Shown here one piece after another: positions 8,866 to 16,591 of a DNA stretch of 64,000 nt. A model generated the notes under the pieces. It was given only the letters and a program-made list of their open reading frames with translations. It was not told the DNA's origin and did no database searches. The stretch is taken from contig NZ_JAHUWJ010000004.1 of assembly GCF_019219075.1 (NCBI RefSeq), positions 248,001-312,000 of the forward strand. The letters run 5' to 3'. The DNA is from Chitinophaga sp. sic0106. GTDB taxonomy: Bacteria; Bacteroidota; Bacteroidia; Chitinophagales; Chitinophagaceae. The position numbers and the translations under genes were made by a program. Within the stretch, counting starts at the first letter, position 1, and each line of letters starts with the position of its first letter.

Positions 8866-10005
8866 ATGGGATTATTTGATAAACTGCGGAATGAATTTGT
8901 TGATATTATTGAATGGACAGACACCTCGTCTGATACCATTGTTTGGAAGTTTCCCCGTTACCAGAATGAGATCAAGCAAAATGCTAAACTGACGGTACGT
9001 GAATCACAGGTAGCTGTGTTCATGAACGAAGGTAAAATTGCAGATGTGTTTACCGCTGGTATGCATACACTGAATACGCAAAACCTGCCTATCCTCGCTA
9101 CTTTGCAGGGTTGGAAGTATGGCTTCAACAGTCCATACAAAGCAGACGTATTTTTTGTGAGCCTTCGCCAGTTTACCAATCAGAAGTGGGGTACCAAGAA
9201 TCCGGTGATGCTGCGCGATGCAGAATTTGGTCCGCTTCGTGTACGCGCTTTCGGTAGTTATGCATTTAAGGTAAAAGATGCAGCAGAATTCATTAAAGAT
9301 ATCGCGGCTACCAACCCTGAATTTACGGTAGACGGTATCAACGAGCAACTGCGCAACCTGGCTGTATCACGTGGTATGGATGCGATTGCAGAAGCAAAGA
9401 TTCCGGTGCTGGACCTGGCCGCCAACTACGACGAAGTTTCAACTATTATCACCGATAAGATCCGTCCTGAATTCAATGAGCTGGGACTGGAACTGACTAA
9501 ATTCCTCATCGAAAACATTTCCCTGCCACCAGAAGTGGAAGCTGCACTGGATAAAAGGAGCAGCATGGGTATTGTGGGCAACCTGGGTGCATATGCGCAG
9601 TTCCAGGCTGCTAACGCTATGGAGAAATCCGCGGAGAATCCGGGCAGCGGTGGCCTTGCCGGCGCCGGTCTGGGTTTGGGCATGGGCGCCGCCATGATGG
9701 GTCAGATGGGTAATGTGTTTCAGCAAAACCAGTTTAATCCGGTATCAGGACAGAGTGGCGCCGGTGCTGCACCAGCGGCAGGCGCTGTTCCGCCACCATT
9801 GCCGTCTGCCGTATCTTTCTTTGTAGCGGTGAATGGTCAGCAGGCAGGTCCTTTTGACCAAACGCAACTGCAACAACTGGCAGCCACTGGTCAGTTCAAT
9901 GGTAACTCTCTCGTATGGAAAGCAGGTATGGCTGCATGGGCTGCCGCTTCCTCCGTACCTGAGCTGGCATCAATTCTGGCTGCCGTGCCTCCACCATTAC
10001 CATAA
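8866..10005 (+). CDS. SPFH (band 7) protein with C-terminal GYF domain
   Basis: 379-residue cytosolic SPFH-family protein of the YdjI / 'virion core protein' type. The SPFH domain fills about residues 25-230 (VFMNEGKIADVF, FTVDGINEQLRNLAVSRG). A Gly/Ala/Met-rich linker follows (about 255-310). A GYF_2-like domain comes at the end (VNGQQAGPFDQTQLQQLA, then SLVWKAGMAAW), followed by a proline tail. There is no signal peptide and no obvious membrane helix. It is followed by a zinc-ribbon membrane protein, as in the Bacillus ydj stress operon where related proteins assemble at the membrane. Here a terminator-like hairpin lies between the two genes. The membrane-scaffold role is inference. Confidence 0.88.
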   Translation: MGLFDKLRNEFVDIIEWTDTSSDTIVWKFPRYQNEIKQNAKLTVRESQVAVFMNEGKIADVFTAGMHTLNTQNLPILATLQGWKYGFNSPYKADVFFVSLRQFTNQKWGTKNPVMLRDAEFGPLRVRAFGSYAFKVKDAAEFIKDIAATNPEFTVDGINEQLRNLAVSRGMDAIAEAKIPVLDLAANYDEVSTIITDKIRPEFNELGLELTKFLIENISLPPEVEAALDKRSSMGIVGNLGAYAQFQAANAMEKSAENPGSGGLAGAGLGLGMGAAMMGQMGNVFQQNQFNPVSGQSGAGAAPAAGAVPPPLPSAVSFFVAVNGQQAGPFDQTQLQQLAATGQFNGNSLVWKAGMAAWAAASSVPELASILAAVPPPLP

Positions 10006-10017
10006 GCTATTAGTTCC

Positions 10018-10078
10018 GCGCGCCTTCGGCGTGCAGCACTTCGCAAACAGGCCCCTGGCCTGTTTGCGACTTTTTATA
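10018..10078. terminator. Double hairpin between SPFH and zinc-ribbon genes
   Basis: A small hairpin with a CC-TTC-GG apex (10018-10034) is followed by a perfect 13-bp stem with a 3-base loop (10041-10069) and a CTTTTTAT tail. It reads as an intrinsic terminator for the SPFH gene, with the following gene starting 17 bases later. Partial read-through would be needed if the two genes share a promoter. Confidence 0.8.
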
Positions 10079-10094
10079 AACAGAATGTTTCCCT

Positions 10095-11216
10095 ATGTCA
10101 TTTGAGGAAAAAACAAGTGAAACGGTACAATCGCTGAAGTGCCAGAACTGTGGGGCCGTGCTGCATTACGCACCCGGTACCAACAGCCTGAAGTGTGAAT
10201 ATTGCGGTACCGTTAATGAAATCGAACATGAACCCGACCTGGCCATCAGGGCCATCGACTATGAGGAATTCATTGCTGCCCAACAGGCACATACCAACGC
10301 CACCCAGGAAGCGCAAATTGTAAAATGTACTAACTGCGGCGCCTCTACGACGTTGCTGCCTAACGTAACTGCCGACTCCTGCGCATTCTGCGCCTCACCG
10401 CTGGTGATAGACCATGTACAAACTACTACTATGCTGGAACCACATTATGTTTTACCCTTTGTGGTAAAAGATAATGAAGCGCTTCAGTATTTCCGGAACT
10501 GGATGAGCAAACTCTGGTTTGCTCCTTCCGACCTGGTGAAAAAAGTAAAAGATGGTTCATCACAGCAATTGAAAGGGGTGTACATCCCGCACTGGAGCTA
10601 CGATGCTGATACGGATACTTCGTATACTGGTCAGCGTGGTGAATATTACTATACTACTGAAACCTATACTGAAACAGTTAACGGCCGCGAGGAAACACGT
10701 ACCCGTCAGGTACGCCACACAGCCTGGTATCGTACTTCCGGTCGTGTAAACAATGAGTTTCGTGATGTGCTCGTGTCGGCCAGCCCAAGCCTGCCACAAA
10801 AAATGGCTATCATCCTGGAGCCCTGGAAGCTGGAAGAACTGAAAAAATATGATGGCCGCTACCTGAGTGGTTTCCGCGCCGAAATTTTTCAAACCAACGC
10901 CGAACAGGGCCTGGTACAGGCGCAGCGCCGTATGGACCCGATTATCCGCGACGAAATATGCGGTGATATCGGTGGGGATGAACAGATCATCGATGATTAC
11001 GATGTGGTATACGACTCCCTCGGTTTAAAATACCTGCTGCTGCCGGTATGGATCAGTGCATACAAATACAATGATAAAGTATATCACTTCGTGGTAAACG
11101 CTTGTACCGGAGAAGTAACGGGCGACCGGCCATACAGCTGGGTGAAAATTGCAGGACTGGTGATTTCCATTATCCTGGCTATTATCATCATCTGGCAATT
11201 GGCATCTCAACAATAA
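10095..11216 (+). CDS. Zinc-ribbon protein with C-terminal membrane anchor
   Basis: 373 residues. Two zinc ribbons are visible at the N-terminus: Cys16/19/34/37 (CQNCG...CEYCG) and Cys78/81/96/99 (CTNCG...CAFC). A long beta-rich middle follows, containing a Tyr/Thr-rich stretch near residue 185. One C-terminal helix (WVKIAGLVISIILAIIIIW) anchors it in the membrane. Such proteins are often mis-annotated as primosomal or helicase-related because of the zinc ribbon, and I see no helicase motif. Its position after the SPFH/GYF protein suggests a membrane partner for it. Function beyond that is unknown. Confidence 0.83.
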   Translation: MSFEEKTSETVQSLKCQNCGAVLHYAPGTNSLKCEYCGTVNEIEHEPDLAIRAIDYEEFIAAQQAHTNATQEAQIVKCTNCGASTTLLPNVTADSCAFCASPLVIDHVQTTTMLEPHYVLPFVVKDNEALQYFRNWMSKLWFAPSDLVKKVKDGSSQQLKGVYIPHWSYDADTDTSYTGQRGEYYYTTETYTETVNGREETRTRQVRHTAWYRTSGRVNNEFRDVLVSASPSLPQKMAIILEPWKLEELKKYDGRYLSGFRAEIFQTNAEQGLVQAQRRMDPIIRDEICGDIGGDEQIIDDYDVVYDSLGLKYLLLPVWISAYKYNDKVYHFVVNACTGEVTGDRPYSWVKIAGLVISIILAIIIIWQLASQQ

Positions 11217-11237
11217 AATATCATAGTTATTAAATTT

Positions 11238-11312
11238 AAACGGGAAGGGTCAGGGCGGGTCGCCCTGACCCTTCCCGTTTCAGCGTATGCCGAAGGCCTG
11301 CGCTGAAACGGG
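11238..11312. repeat. Three-arm palindrome with mutually exclusive hairpins
   Basis: A perfect 20-bp inverted repeat (arms 11238-11257 and 11261-11280, 3-base loop) is followed by a 12-bp inverted repeat (11274-11285 and 11301-11312) with an inner GCC-GAA-GGC hairpin. The segment CCCGTTT (11274-11280) belongs to both stems, so only one full hairpin can form at a time. It lies 21 bases after the zinc-ribbon gene. The first stem may serve as its terminator, though the T run is only three bases. Confidence 0.75.
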
Positions 11313-11514
11313 ATCATGCGTGCGGACATCGAATCGGGGAGTAAAATCTACAAAATCAACCATTACATCTCCCTGAAAATTGATTAAATATTTTAATGAA
11401 ATATGCTGTGGTAAAGGGATTGAAAGGATGAGGCCAAATTTGCGGTATCCTTTTTGAAAAATAGAAGCTGAACCTATTAATTCATTTTTTCAAAAAAACT
11501 CAAAACAATCGGCT
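11313..11514. other. Intergenic stretch upstream of DUF4142 gene
   Basis: About 200 AT-rich bases. It holds one copy of the ATCTCCCTRA 10-mer (near 11366) that also occurs in three other intergenic regions. No promoter with a clear TAnnTTTG box and no ORF is evident. Confidence 0.4.
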
Positions 11515-12078
11515 ATGAAAAAGACCATATTTTTAGCGACCGCTTGCCTCGCAGTAGGCCTGATTCAATCCTGTGGAAATAACGCCAGCAACAAAGAAGC
11601 ACAAACAGACAGTGCACAGGAAATTAACGAAGCGGTAAAACCCGTAGATGACAAATCTTCAGAATTTGCCGTAGAAGCTGCAAACGGGGGAATGCTGGAA
11701 GTGGCCATGGGTAAGCTGGCGCAAGAGAAAGCTACCAATCCGCGTGTAAAAGAATTCGGTAACATGATGGTGAATGACCACAGCAAAGCAAATGACGAAC
11801 TGAAAGCGCTGGCTACCAGCAAAAACATTACCCTGCCCGCTTTAGTGAATCCGGAAGATCAGAAACACCTGGACGAGCTGGCAAAAAAATCAGGAAAGGA
11901 TTTCGATAAAGAATACATGAAAATGATGGTGGATGACCATGATCATGATGTGAAAAAATTCGAAGATGCATCTAATGATCTTACAGATGCTGACCTGAAA
12001 GCCTTTGCTACTAATACTTTGCCTACCTTAAAAGCGCACCAGGATTCTGCAAAAGCAGTTAAGGACGGTTTAAAATAG
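11515..12078 (+). CDS. DUF4142 family lipoprotein
   Basis: 187-residue predicted lipoprotein with lipobox Cys20 (CLAVGLIQSC). The mature part is almost wholly helical and matches the DUF4142/ferritin-like four-helix family, including the typical NMMVNDHSKANDELKALA and MMVDDHDHDVKKFED segments with paired Asp-His. DUF4142 proteins are widespread periplasmic proteins, sometimes linked to stress. The His/Asp pairs might bind metal, but that is not established. It is a single-gene unit ending at a shared terminator opposite the YeeE genes. Confidence 0.87.
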   Translation: MKKTIFLATACLAVGLIQSCGNNASNKEAQTDSAQEINEAVKPVDDKSSEFAVEAANGGMLEVAMGKLAQEKATNPRVKEFGNMMVNDHSKANDELKALATSKNITLPALVNPEDQKHLDELAKKSGKDFDKEYMKMMVDDHDHDVKKFEDASNDLTDADLKAFATNTLPTLKAHQDSAKAVKDGLK

Positions 12079-12138
12079 TTTAGTTCAAGATCAATTATAG
12101 GTGCTGTTTGATTGGAATTGCAAACATCAAACGGCTTG

Positions 12139-12170
12139 TCCCTGGTACCGGTACAGTACCAGGGATTTTT
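12139..12170 (+). terminator. Rho-independent terminator after DUF4142 gene
   Basis: 10-bp arms (TCCCTGGTAC / GTACCAGGGA) followed by TTTTT. It lies between convergent genes. The T run favours plus-strand use. Confidence 0.8.
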
Positions 12171-12173
12171 ATG

Positions 12174-12584
12174 TTAGTGCGGTAATTTTTTCTCCAGTAA
12201 TCCATAAACCCAGGTGCCGGCAATGGCGCTGATTAAGGTAACTGCTACTACGGTAAAGCCCAGTCCGATCTGCGCAAACAATGGCCCCGGACAAGCCCCG
12301 GTTATAGCCCAGCCTATGCCGAATATCAATCCTCCATAGATCTGTCCTTTATCAAATTTTTTGGGTGCAATGGAAATCGGCTGCCCGTCAAATGTTTTAA
12401 TGTGAAAGCGTTTGATCAGCTGTACGGCCATGATGCCAACCACCACGCCGGTGCCGATTACACCATACATATGGAAAGAGGTGAGTTGAAACATTTCCTG
12501 GATGCGGAACCAACTAATTACCTGCGCTTTTACCAGCACAACCCCAAAGAAAATACCGGCGAGTAAATACTTAATATTTTTCAT
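12174..12584 (-). CDS. YeeE/YedE-family sulfur transporter, C-terminal half
   Basis: 136-residue inner-membrane protein with about four helices, matching the DUF6691/YeeE-YedE half-transporter group. The motif TGACPGPLFAQIG holds the Cys expected to bind or relay thiosulfate-type sulfur in TsuA/YeeE proteins. It starts 3 bases after the stop of the other half (12588-13166), so the pair forms one split transporter. The sulfur-compound substrate is inferred from the family. Confidence 0.85.
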   Translation of the reverse strand: MKNIKYLLAGIFFGVVLVKAQVISWFRIQEMFQLTSFHMYGVIGTGVVVGIMAVQLIKRFHIKTFDGQPISIAPKKFDKGQIYGGLIFGIGWAITGACPGPLFAQIGLGFTVVAVTLISAIAGTWVYGLLEKKLPH

Positions 12585-12587
12585 GGC

Positions 12588-13166
12588 CTAGGCGTTTAAA
12601 AGTTTAAAAATCCAGGGAACAATAATGTTGGCACTAAAAAATCCTCCCGCCATAAAGCAGATGGTGGCCACCAGCGACGGCCATTGCAGGTTGGACAATC
12701 CCATAATGGAATGTCCGGATGTACATCCGCCGGCATAGCGTGTTCCAAAGCCTACGAGGAATCCGCCGATGACAAAAAAGATAAGTCCTTTTAAAGTAAA
12801 GAGGTTACTCCAGTTAAAAATCTCTGCCGGAAGCAGCTGGGAATAGTCGGTAATATGATAGGCCTGTAGCCGCTGTTGGGTAGCGGCAGCCACCTCAATG
12901 GGTGCATTACCTTCCAGGAAACAGCCGGCGAGGATGCCGCCAATAAGGATCCCCCCTACAAAAAACAGGTTCCAGGCTTGTGCTTTCCAGTCGTACTTAA
13001 AAAAAGAAATATATGCCGGAAAACAGGCGGCACATATTTGTCGAAGAGTGGAGGAGATGCCAAGCGCTTTGTTGCCCAAAAGCAGCAGGAGGGGAACGGT
13101 GAGCCCGATGAAAAGGCCGCCTACGGCCCAATGCCAGGGCTGCTGAATAAATTGGATGATGCTCAT
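12588..13166 (-). CDS. YeeE/YedE-family sulfur transporter, N-terminal half
   Basis: 192-residue polytopic membrane protein. The signature GGCTSGHSIMGLSNL, near residue 145, carries the conserved Cys of the YeeE/YedE (TsuA) thiosulfate-transport family. Further Cys residues lie at ICAACF and GCFLEGN. It is the first gene of a two-gene unit with the C-terminal half. A tandem hairpin element lies between it and the upstream GNAT gene, so it may be expressed independently of the redox cluster. No rhodanese or TusA partner is seen nearby. Confidence 0.87.
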   Translation of the reverse strand: MSIIQFIQQPWHWAVGGLFIGLTVPLLLLLGNKALGISSTLRQICAACFPAYISFFKYDWKAQAWNLFFVGGILIGGILAGCFLEGNAPIEVAAATQQRLQAYHITDYSQLLPAEIFNWSNLFTLKGLIFFVIGGFLVGFGTRYAGGCTSGHSIMGLSNLQWPSLVATICFMAGGFFSANIIVPWIFKLLNA

Positions 13167-13175
13167 AGGTAATAT

Positions 13176-13255
13176 TTTTGGTTTTGTAACAGCGCAGCCG
13201 GCGCTGTTATAAAACCAAAAGCGCCAGGAACCTTCGGTCCCTGGCGCTTTTGGTT
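13176..13255. repeat. Overlapping palindromes between GNAT and YeeE genes
   Basis: Hairpin 1 has 20-base arms at 13176-13195 and 13201-13220 (one wobble). Hairpin 2 has 20-base arms at 13213-13232 and 13236-13255 with a TTC loop. They share AACCAAAA (13213-13220), so they compete. On the minus strand hairpin 2 overlaps the GNAT stop codon and probably acts as its terminator, and hairpin 1 lies just before the YeeE start. The layout resembles the element at 11238-11312. Confidence 0.8.
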
Positions 13256-13526
13256 ATAACAAGTCATTATACTCCGGCTGCCTTTTCATATAGGCAAACA
13301 CGTAGGGGCATAGTGGCTTTACTTTCAAACCATTTGCCCTGGCGTATTCCAGCACATATTTAGCCAGTGCGGCTGCCACACCTTTACCTTCCAGCTCTGG
13401 TGGTACTTCTGTATGTACATAAGCAATGCCACCGGGATAGTTTTGGTAAATGATAAATCCCGTATGTCCGTCAACGGTAGTTTCAAACCGGTGTTTTTCT
13501 GTATTCTGAATGATATCGTATTCCAT
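13254..13526 (-). CDS. Small GNAT-type N-acetyltransferase
   Basis: 90-residue member of the short GNAT_2 (YidJ/Gtn10-like) group. The hallmarks are HTEVPPELEGKGVAAAL, the acetyl-CoA-binding loop, and PLCPYVFAYMKRQPEY, a conserved Cys/Tyr-containing C-terminus. Substrate unknown. It starts 5 bases after the stop of the ferredoxin-CDGSH gene, so it is the last gene of the redox operon. Its stop codon lies inside a palindrome. Confidence 0.87.
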   Translation of the reverse strand: MEYDIIQNTEKHRFETTVDGHTGFIIYQNYPGGIAYVHTEVPPELEGKGVAAALAKYVLEYARANGLKVKPLCPYVFAYMKRQPEYNDLL

Positions 13527-13531
13527 AATTT

Positions 13532-13981
13532 TTAAGTTGCAGGTTTATCCCGGAAATTAATTTTTACGTGAGTACCATCGCAGTAAGGCTTGTTGGAGGA
13601 GGCGCCACAGCGGCAGAAAGCCGTTACTTTATTTTTATGGGTCTCTTTTCCTTCGGCATCTTTAACTACAATGTTGCCATATACCAGCAGCGGGCCGTTT
13701 GGCAGCGGCTCTACAATGCTTTCGGCTTCGATGTCCGGTGCTATGCCACCTTCCGCGACAACGTCGCTGTTGAGGTAGTAGGTGAGTGCGCCGGATGGGC
13801 ATTGCTTTACCTGGTTGATAATGCGCTCTGTGGTGGCGCCTTCGGCATTAATCCACGGCTTGGTATGCGGATTGAAAACATCCGGCAAGCCATGGAAGCA
13901 CACTTCTGAGTGTATACACACATTGGGTTTCCATACGATGGTCACCTCGCCGTTGGTGTATTTCTTGGTAATGTCTTTCAT
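13532..13981 (-). CDS. Divergent 4Fe-4S ferredoxin fused to CDGSH iron-sulfur domain
   Basis: 149 residues joining two iron-sulfur modules. The N-terminal Fer4_19 domain has VCIHSEVCFHGLP and, later, QCPSGALTY. The C-terminal CDGSH/mitoNEET-like domain has CRCGASSNKPYCDGTH, the three-Cys one-His ligand set for a 2Fe-2S cluster. An electron-transfer or redox-sensing role is likely. The start MKDITKKYTNG is preferred, since a longer frame would overlap the upstream OsmC gene. It is cotranscribed with osmC-, mhqD- and mhqO-like genes. Confidence 0.88.
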   Translation of the reverse strand: MKDITKKYTNGEVTIVWKPNVCIHSEVCFHGLPDVFNPHTKPWINAEGATTERIINQVKQCPSGALTYYLNSDVVAEGGIAPDIEAESIVEPLPNGPLLVYGNIVVKDAEGKETHKNKVTAFCRCGASSNKPYCDGTHVKINFRDKPAT

Positions 13982-13997
13982 AAGAATGTCCGTTTTA

Positions 13998-14399
13998 TTA
14001 AGCGGGATTGCTGATGATAACAATAGGATTACTCAGTACCTTATGAATAGGGCAGGAGTCGGCAATCTGCAGTAGTCGTGCCCGTTGTTCCTCATCCAGG
14101 TTACCCTGGAATGCAATATTGCGTTCTATAACGGTCGTATTGGGGTCTGGTTTTTTATCCTTGTTAAAAAACAGCTCAATTTCCACGCCTTCCAGCGGCC
14201 ATTTCTTACGTTTTGCGTACATGCTTACGGTGATGGCGGTACAGGCGCCCAGACTGCTGAGTAACAGCTCTCCGGGCTTGGGTGCGGTGTCGCCGCCGCC
14301 CACCTCTTCCGGTTCATCCGCCAGCCAGCGGTGACCACGTGTATCGATAGATACCTGGTAGGGATGCTGGCCGATACTTACTTTTACTGATTCATCCAT
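13998..14399 (-). CDS. OsmC family protein
   Basis: 133-residue OsmC/Ohr-superfamily protein. It shows the two reactive cysteines expected: LLSSLGACTAITV (first Cys) and SCPIHKVL (second Cys). These proteins reduce organic hydroperoxides with a Cys pair. The overall pattern fits the OsmC-like branch more than Ohr. It sits inside the minus-strand stress operon, 33 bases after the MhqD-like hydrolase and 16 bases before the ferredoxin-CDGSH gene. Confidence 0.9.
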   Translation of the reverse strand: MDESVKVSIGQHPYQVSIDTRGHRWLADEPEEVGGGDTAPKPGELLLSSLGACTAITVSMYAKRKKWPLEGVEIELFFNKDKKPDPNTTVIERNIAFQGNLDEEQRARLLQIADSCPIHKVLSNPIVIISNPA

Positions 14400-14432
14400 A
14401 ATTCTATAAGCTGCTTCCTTATCAGCATTAAA

Positions 14433-15059
14433 CTAAAATGATTGGGCCAGCCATTGTGCAGCATGGGTTACATCCTGCTGCGTGAGCTGATGGCCTGTGT
14501 TGAGCATTTCCAATTTTACCGCGTAACCGCTGGCCTCCAGTAAGGTGGCGTAGCTCTCGGTTGCACCAGGTTCTACGGTGCCATCCTGTAAGCCGCCACT
14601 CATAAAAACGGGTTGTGCTCGCGTTGTTTCAAACGGATCTTCTATTCCCTGCAGGGGCTGCATAGGGCGGAATAATACCGCTCCCGCCAGCAGTTCCGGA
14701 TACAGCATCAATATGGCTCCGGCAATATTGGCGCCGTTGGAATAACCAACAGGGATGAGCTTATCTGCATCAAAACCTTTTTCAAGCGACAACTCCTTTA
14801 CAAAGTGTACCAGCTCATGCGTACGGAAATGTACATCCTTTTCGTCAAATACCCCCATGGACAGTCGCCTGAAAAACCGGGGCATGCCGTGTTCACTAAC
14901 GTTACCGCGTACACTGAGCACGTGGTAACCCTTGCCTAATTCCGCCGCCAGCTGCAGCAAATCTGTTTCGTCGCCACCAGTGCCGTGCAGCAGTAGCAGC
15001 GTATAACCATTGCCGTTATTTGCCGGCGCCCAGATATATTGCAGGGGTTTGAAATCCAT
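14433..15059 (-). CDS. Carboxylesterase, MhqD-like
   Basis: 208-residue alpha/beta hydrolase of the phospholipase/carboxylesterase family. The N-terminal LLLHGTGGDETDLL, nucleophile GYSNGAN, acid in GLQDGTVEP and base in NTGHQLT make a complete triad. It starts 2 bases after the stop of the ring-cleaving dioxygenase-like gene. That is the same pairing as Bacillus MhqO/MhqD, which respond to quinones and catechols. Likely role: hydrolysis of a ring-cleavage or quinone-derived product. Confidence 0.88.
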   Translation of the reverse strand: MDFKPLQYIWAPANNGNGYTLLLLHGTGGDETDLLQLAAELGKGYHVLSVRGNVSEHGMPRFFRRLSMGVFDEKDVHFRTHELVHFVKELSLEKGFDADKLIPVGYSNGANIAGAILMLYPELLAGAVLFRPMQPLQGIEDPFETTRAQPVFMSGGLQDGTVEPGATESYATLLEASGYAVKLEMLNTGHQLTQQDVTHAAQWLAQSF

Positions 15060-15061
15060 TG

Positions 15062-15994
15062 TTAGTCCAGCTTTACTAATTTTTTAACTATCTCTTCCCG
15101 CTGCGCTTCATATTGAGGAGGCAGCATCAAATGGGTACCCAGCTCCCCGAGCGGTTCGTCTACTGTAAATCCAGGTGCCTCAGTGGCCAGTTCAAACAGT
15201 ACTCCGCCCGGCTCCCGGAAGTATACGGATTTAAAGTAGGTCCTGTCCAGCACAGTGGTAACGTGCAGGCCTCTGTTCTCCAGCACTTCTTTTAATTGTT
15301 CCTGCGCGGCTACATCCGGTACGCGGAAGGCTACGTGATGCACACTGCCGCCAGCCACATGGCCACGCATTTCCCCTTTGGCCTCTACGAGGTCAATGTA
15401 TCCACCCTGCTGCCCATCAGGACCAGCAAAGCGATAGCGGTTGGTGTGGTTCTTTTTCAGCTCCCAGCCAAATACGGATACCAGGAGGTCGGCCGTTGGC
15501 TGAATGTCGTCCAGGGTAAGGGTAACATGATGAAAGCCTTTGGTGGCATATTGTTCTTTGATCTCGGCAGTTTCCCAGGGCTTGCGGTCGTCCGACTGTT
15601 CGGGCACCGTCAGCTCTACTTTCAACCCATCCGGGTCCAGGAACGTGAGGTATACTTCTCCAAATTTGGAAGAAGGTTTATTATAGATGATGTTTTCTTT
15701 CTCTAAACGTTTCAGCCAGAAATCCAGGCTGCCTTCGGGTACAGAATACCCAATTTCAGTAGCCATATGCGTCCCCCTGCGCCCCGTGGCGATGTCCTCC
15801 CAGGGAAAGAACGTGAGGATCGTTCCCGGGTCACCCTTTTCATCTCCATAATAAAAATGATAGGTATTAGGGTCATCGAAATTGACGGTTTTCTTTACAA
15901 ATCGTAATCCCATTACCCTTGTATAAAAATCAAAGTTCTTTTTGGCCCTTCCCGCTATCGCTGTGACGTGATGTATGCCTTTTATTGCGCTCAT
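15062..15994 (-). CDS. Ring-cleaving dioxygenase, MhqO-like (glyoxalase fold)
   Basis: 310-residue VOC-superfamily protein with two glyoxalase/extradiol dioxygenase modules (IKGIHHVTAIAGRAKKNFDF and KGFHHVTLTLDDI). His residues at IHHVT and VHHVAF, and Glu at FELATEAPG, fit the metal site. The family is annotated as ring-cleaving dioxygenase MhqO/LinE type and protects against hydroquinones. It heads the transcription unit with the MhqD-like esterase. A terminator separates it from yceI upstream, so it likely has its own promoter. Confidence 0.9.
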   Translation of the reverse strand: MSAIKGIHHVTAIAGRAKKNFDFYTRVMGLRFVKKTVNFDDPNTYHFYYGDEKGDPGTILTFFPWEDIATGRRGTHMATEIGYSVPEGSLDFWLKRLEKENIIYNKPSSKFGEVYLTFLDPDGLKVELTVPEQSDDRKPWETAEIKEQYATKGFHHVTLTLDDIQPTADLLVSVFGWELKKNHTNRYRFAGPDGQQGGYIDLVEAKGEMRGHVAGGSVHHVAFRVPDVAAQEQLKEVLENRGLHVTTVLDRTYFKSVYFREPGGVLFELATEAPGFTVDEPLGELGTHLMLPPQYEAQREEIVKKLVKLD

Positions 15995-16012
15995 GGTAAT
16001 GTGTTTATAAAT

Positions 16013-16038
16013 GAAAAAGTCCCGCAGTATGGCGGGAC
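16013..16038 (-). terminator. Terminator of yceI-like gene
   Basis: Stem GTCCCGC/GCGGGAC (16019-16038) with a T run on the minus strand (AAAAA on plus), right after the YceI stop and just before the MhqO-like start. Confidence 0.8.
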
Positions 16039-16051
16039 CGCGTAATATCTT

Positions 16052-16591
16052 TTATGATCTCTTCAGCATCTGTACCTCGCAGTGGATCTTTACTTCGTCG
16101 CTTACCATCACCCCGCCGGCTTCTGTCACCGCATTCCAGTTCAGACCGAAGTCTTTACGATTGATTTTGCCATGCACCGTAAAACCCGCTTTGGTATTGC
16201 CCCAGGGATCTTTAACCACCCCGCCGAACTCAACATCCAGCTTAATGGGTTTAGTCACATCACGAATGGTAAGGTCACCATACAGGGTATAGGAACCGTC
16301 GTTATCTACACTTTCAGCTTTGGTAGCCTTGAAAACGATGTTACGGTATTTATCTACGTCGAAGAAGTCAGGACTGCGAAGGTGACCATCGCGCTGCGCA
16401 TTGCCGGTATTCACGGAATCAATATCCACGGTGGCAGTAACGTTGGCATTCAAAAAATCTTCTTCTTCTTCTGTTTCTGCTTCCACTGTGAAGTTGTCGA
16501 ATTTACCATTGATGTTGGTAATCATCAGGTGTCTGATCTTGAAGCCAAGCTCGCTGTGGTCAGCATCTGCTACCCAAGTTGTTTTTGCCAT
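16052..16591 (-). CDS. YceI family protein
   Basis: 179-residue YceI lipocalin-like protein (MAKTTWVADADHSELGFKIR; later GDLTIRDVTKPIKLDVEF). YceI proteins bind isoprenoid or polyprenyl-type amphiphiles and often accompany stress genes. No signal peptide is evident from the chosen start, so this member is probably cytosolic. It is followed by its own terminator and then by the MhqO-like operon in the same direction. Confidence 0.9.
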   Translation of the reverse strand: MAKTTWVADADHSELGFKIRHLMITNINGKFDNFTVEAETEEEEDFLNANVTATVDIDSVNTGNAQRDGHLRSPDFFDVDKYRNIVFKATKAESVDNDGSYTLYGDLTIRDVTKPIKLDVEFGGVVKDPWGNTKAGFTVHGKINRKDFGLNWNAVTEAGGVMVSDEVKIHCEVQMLKRS

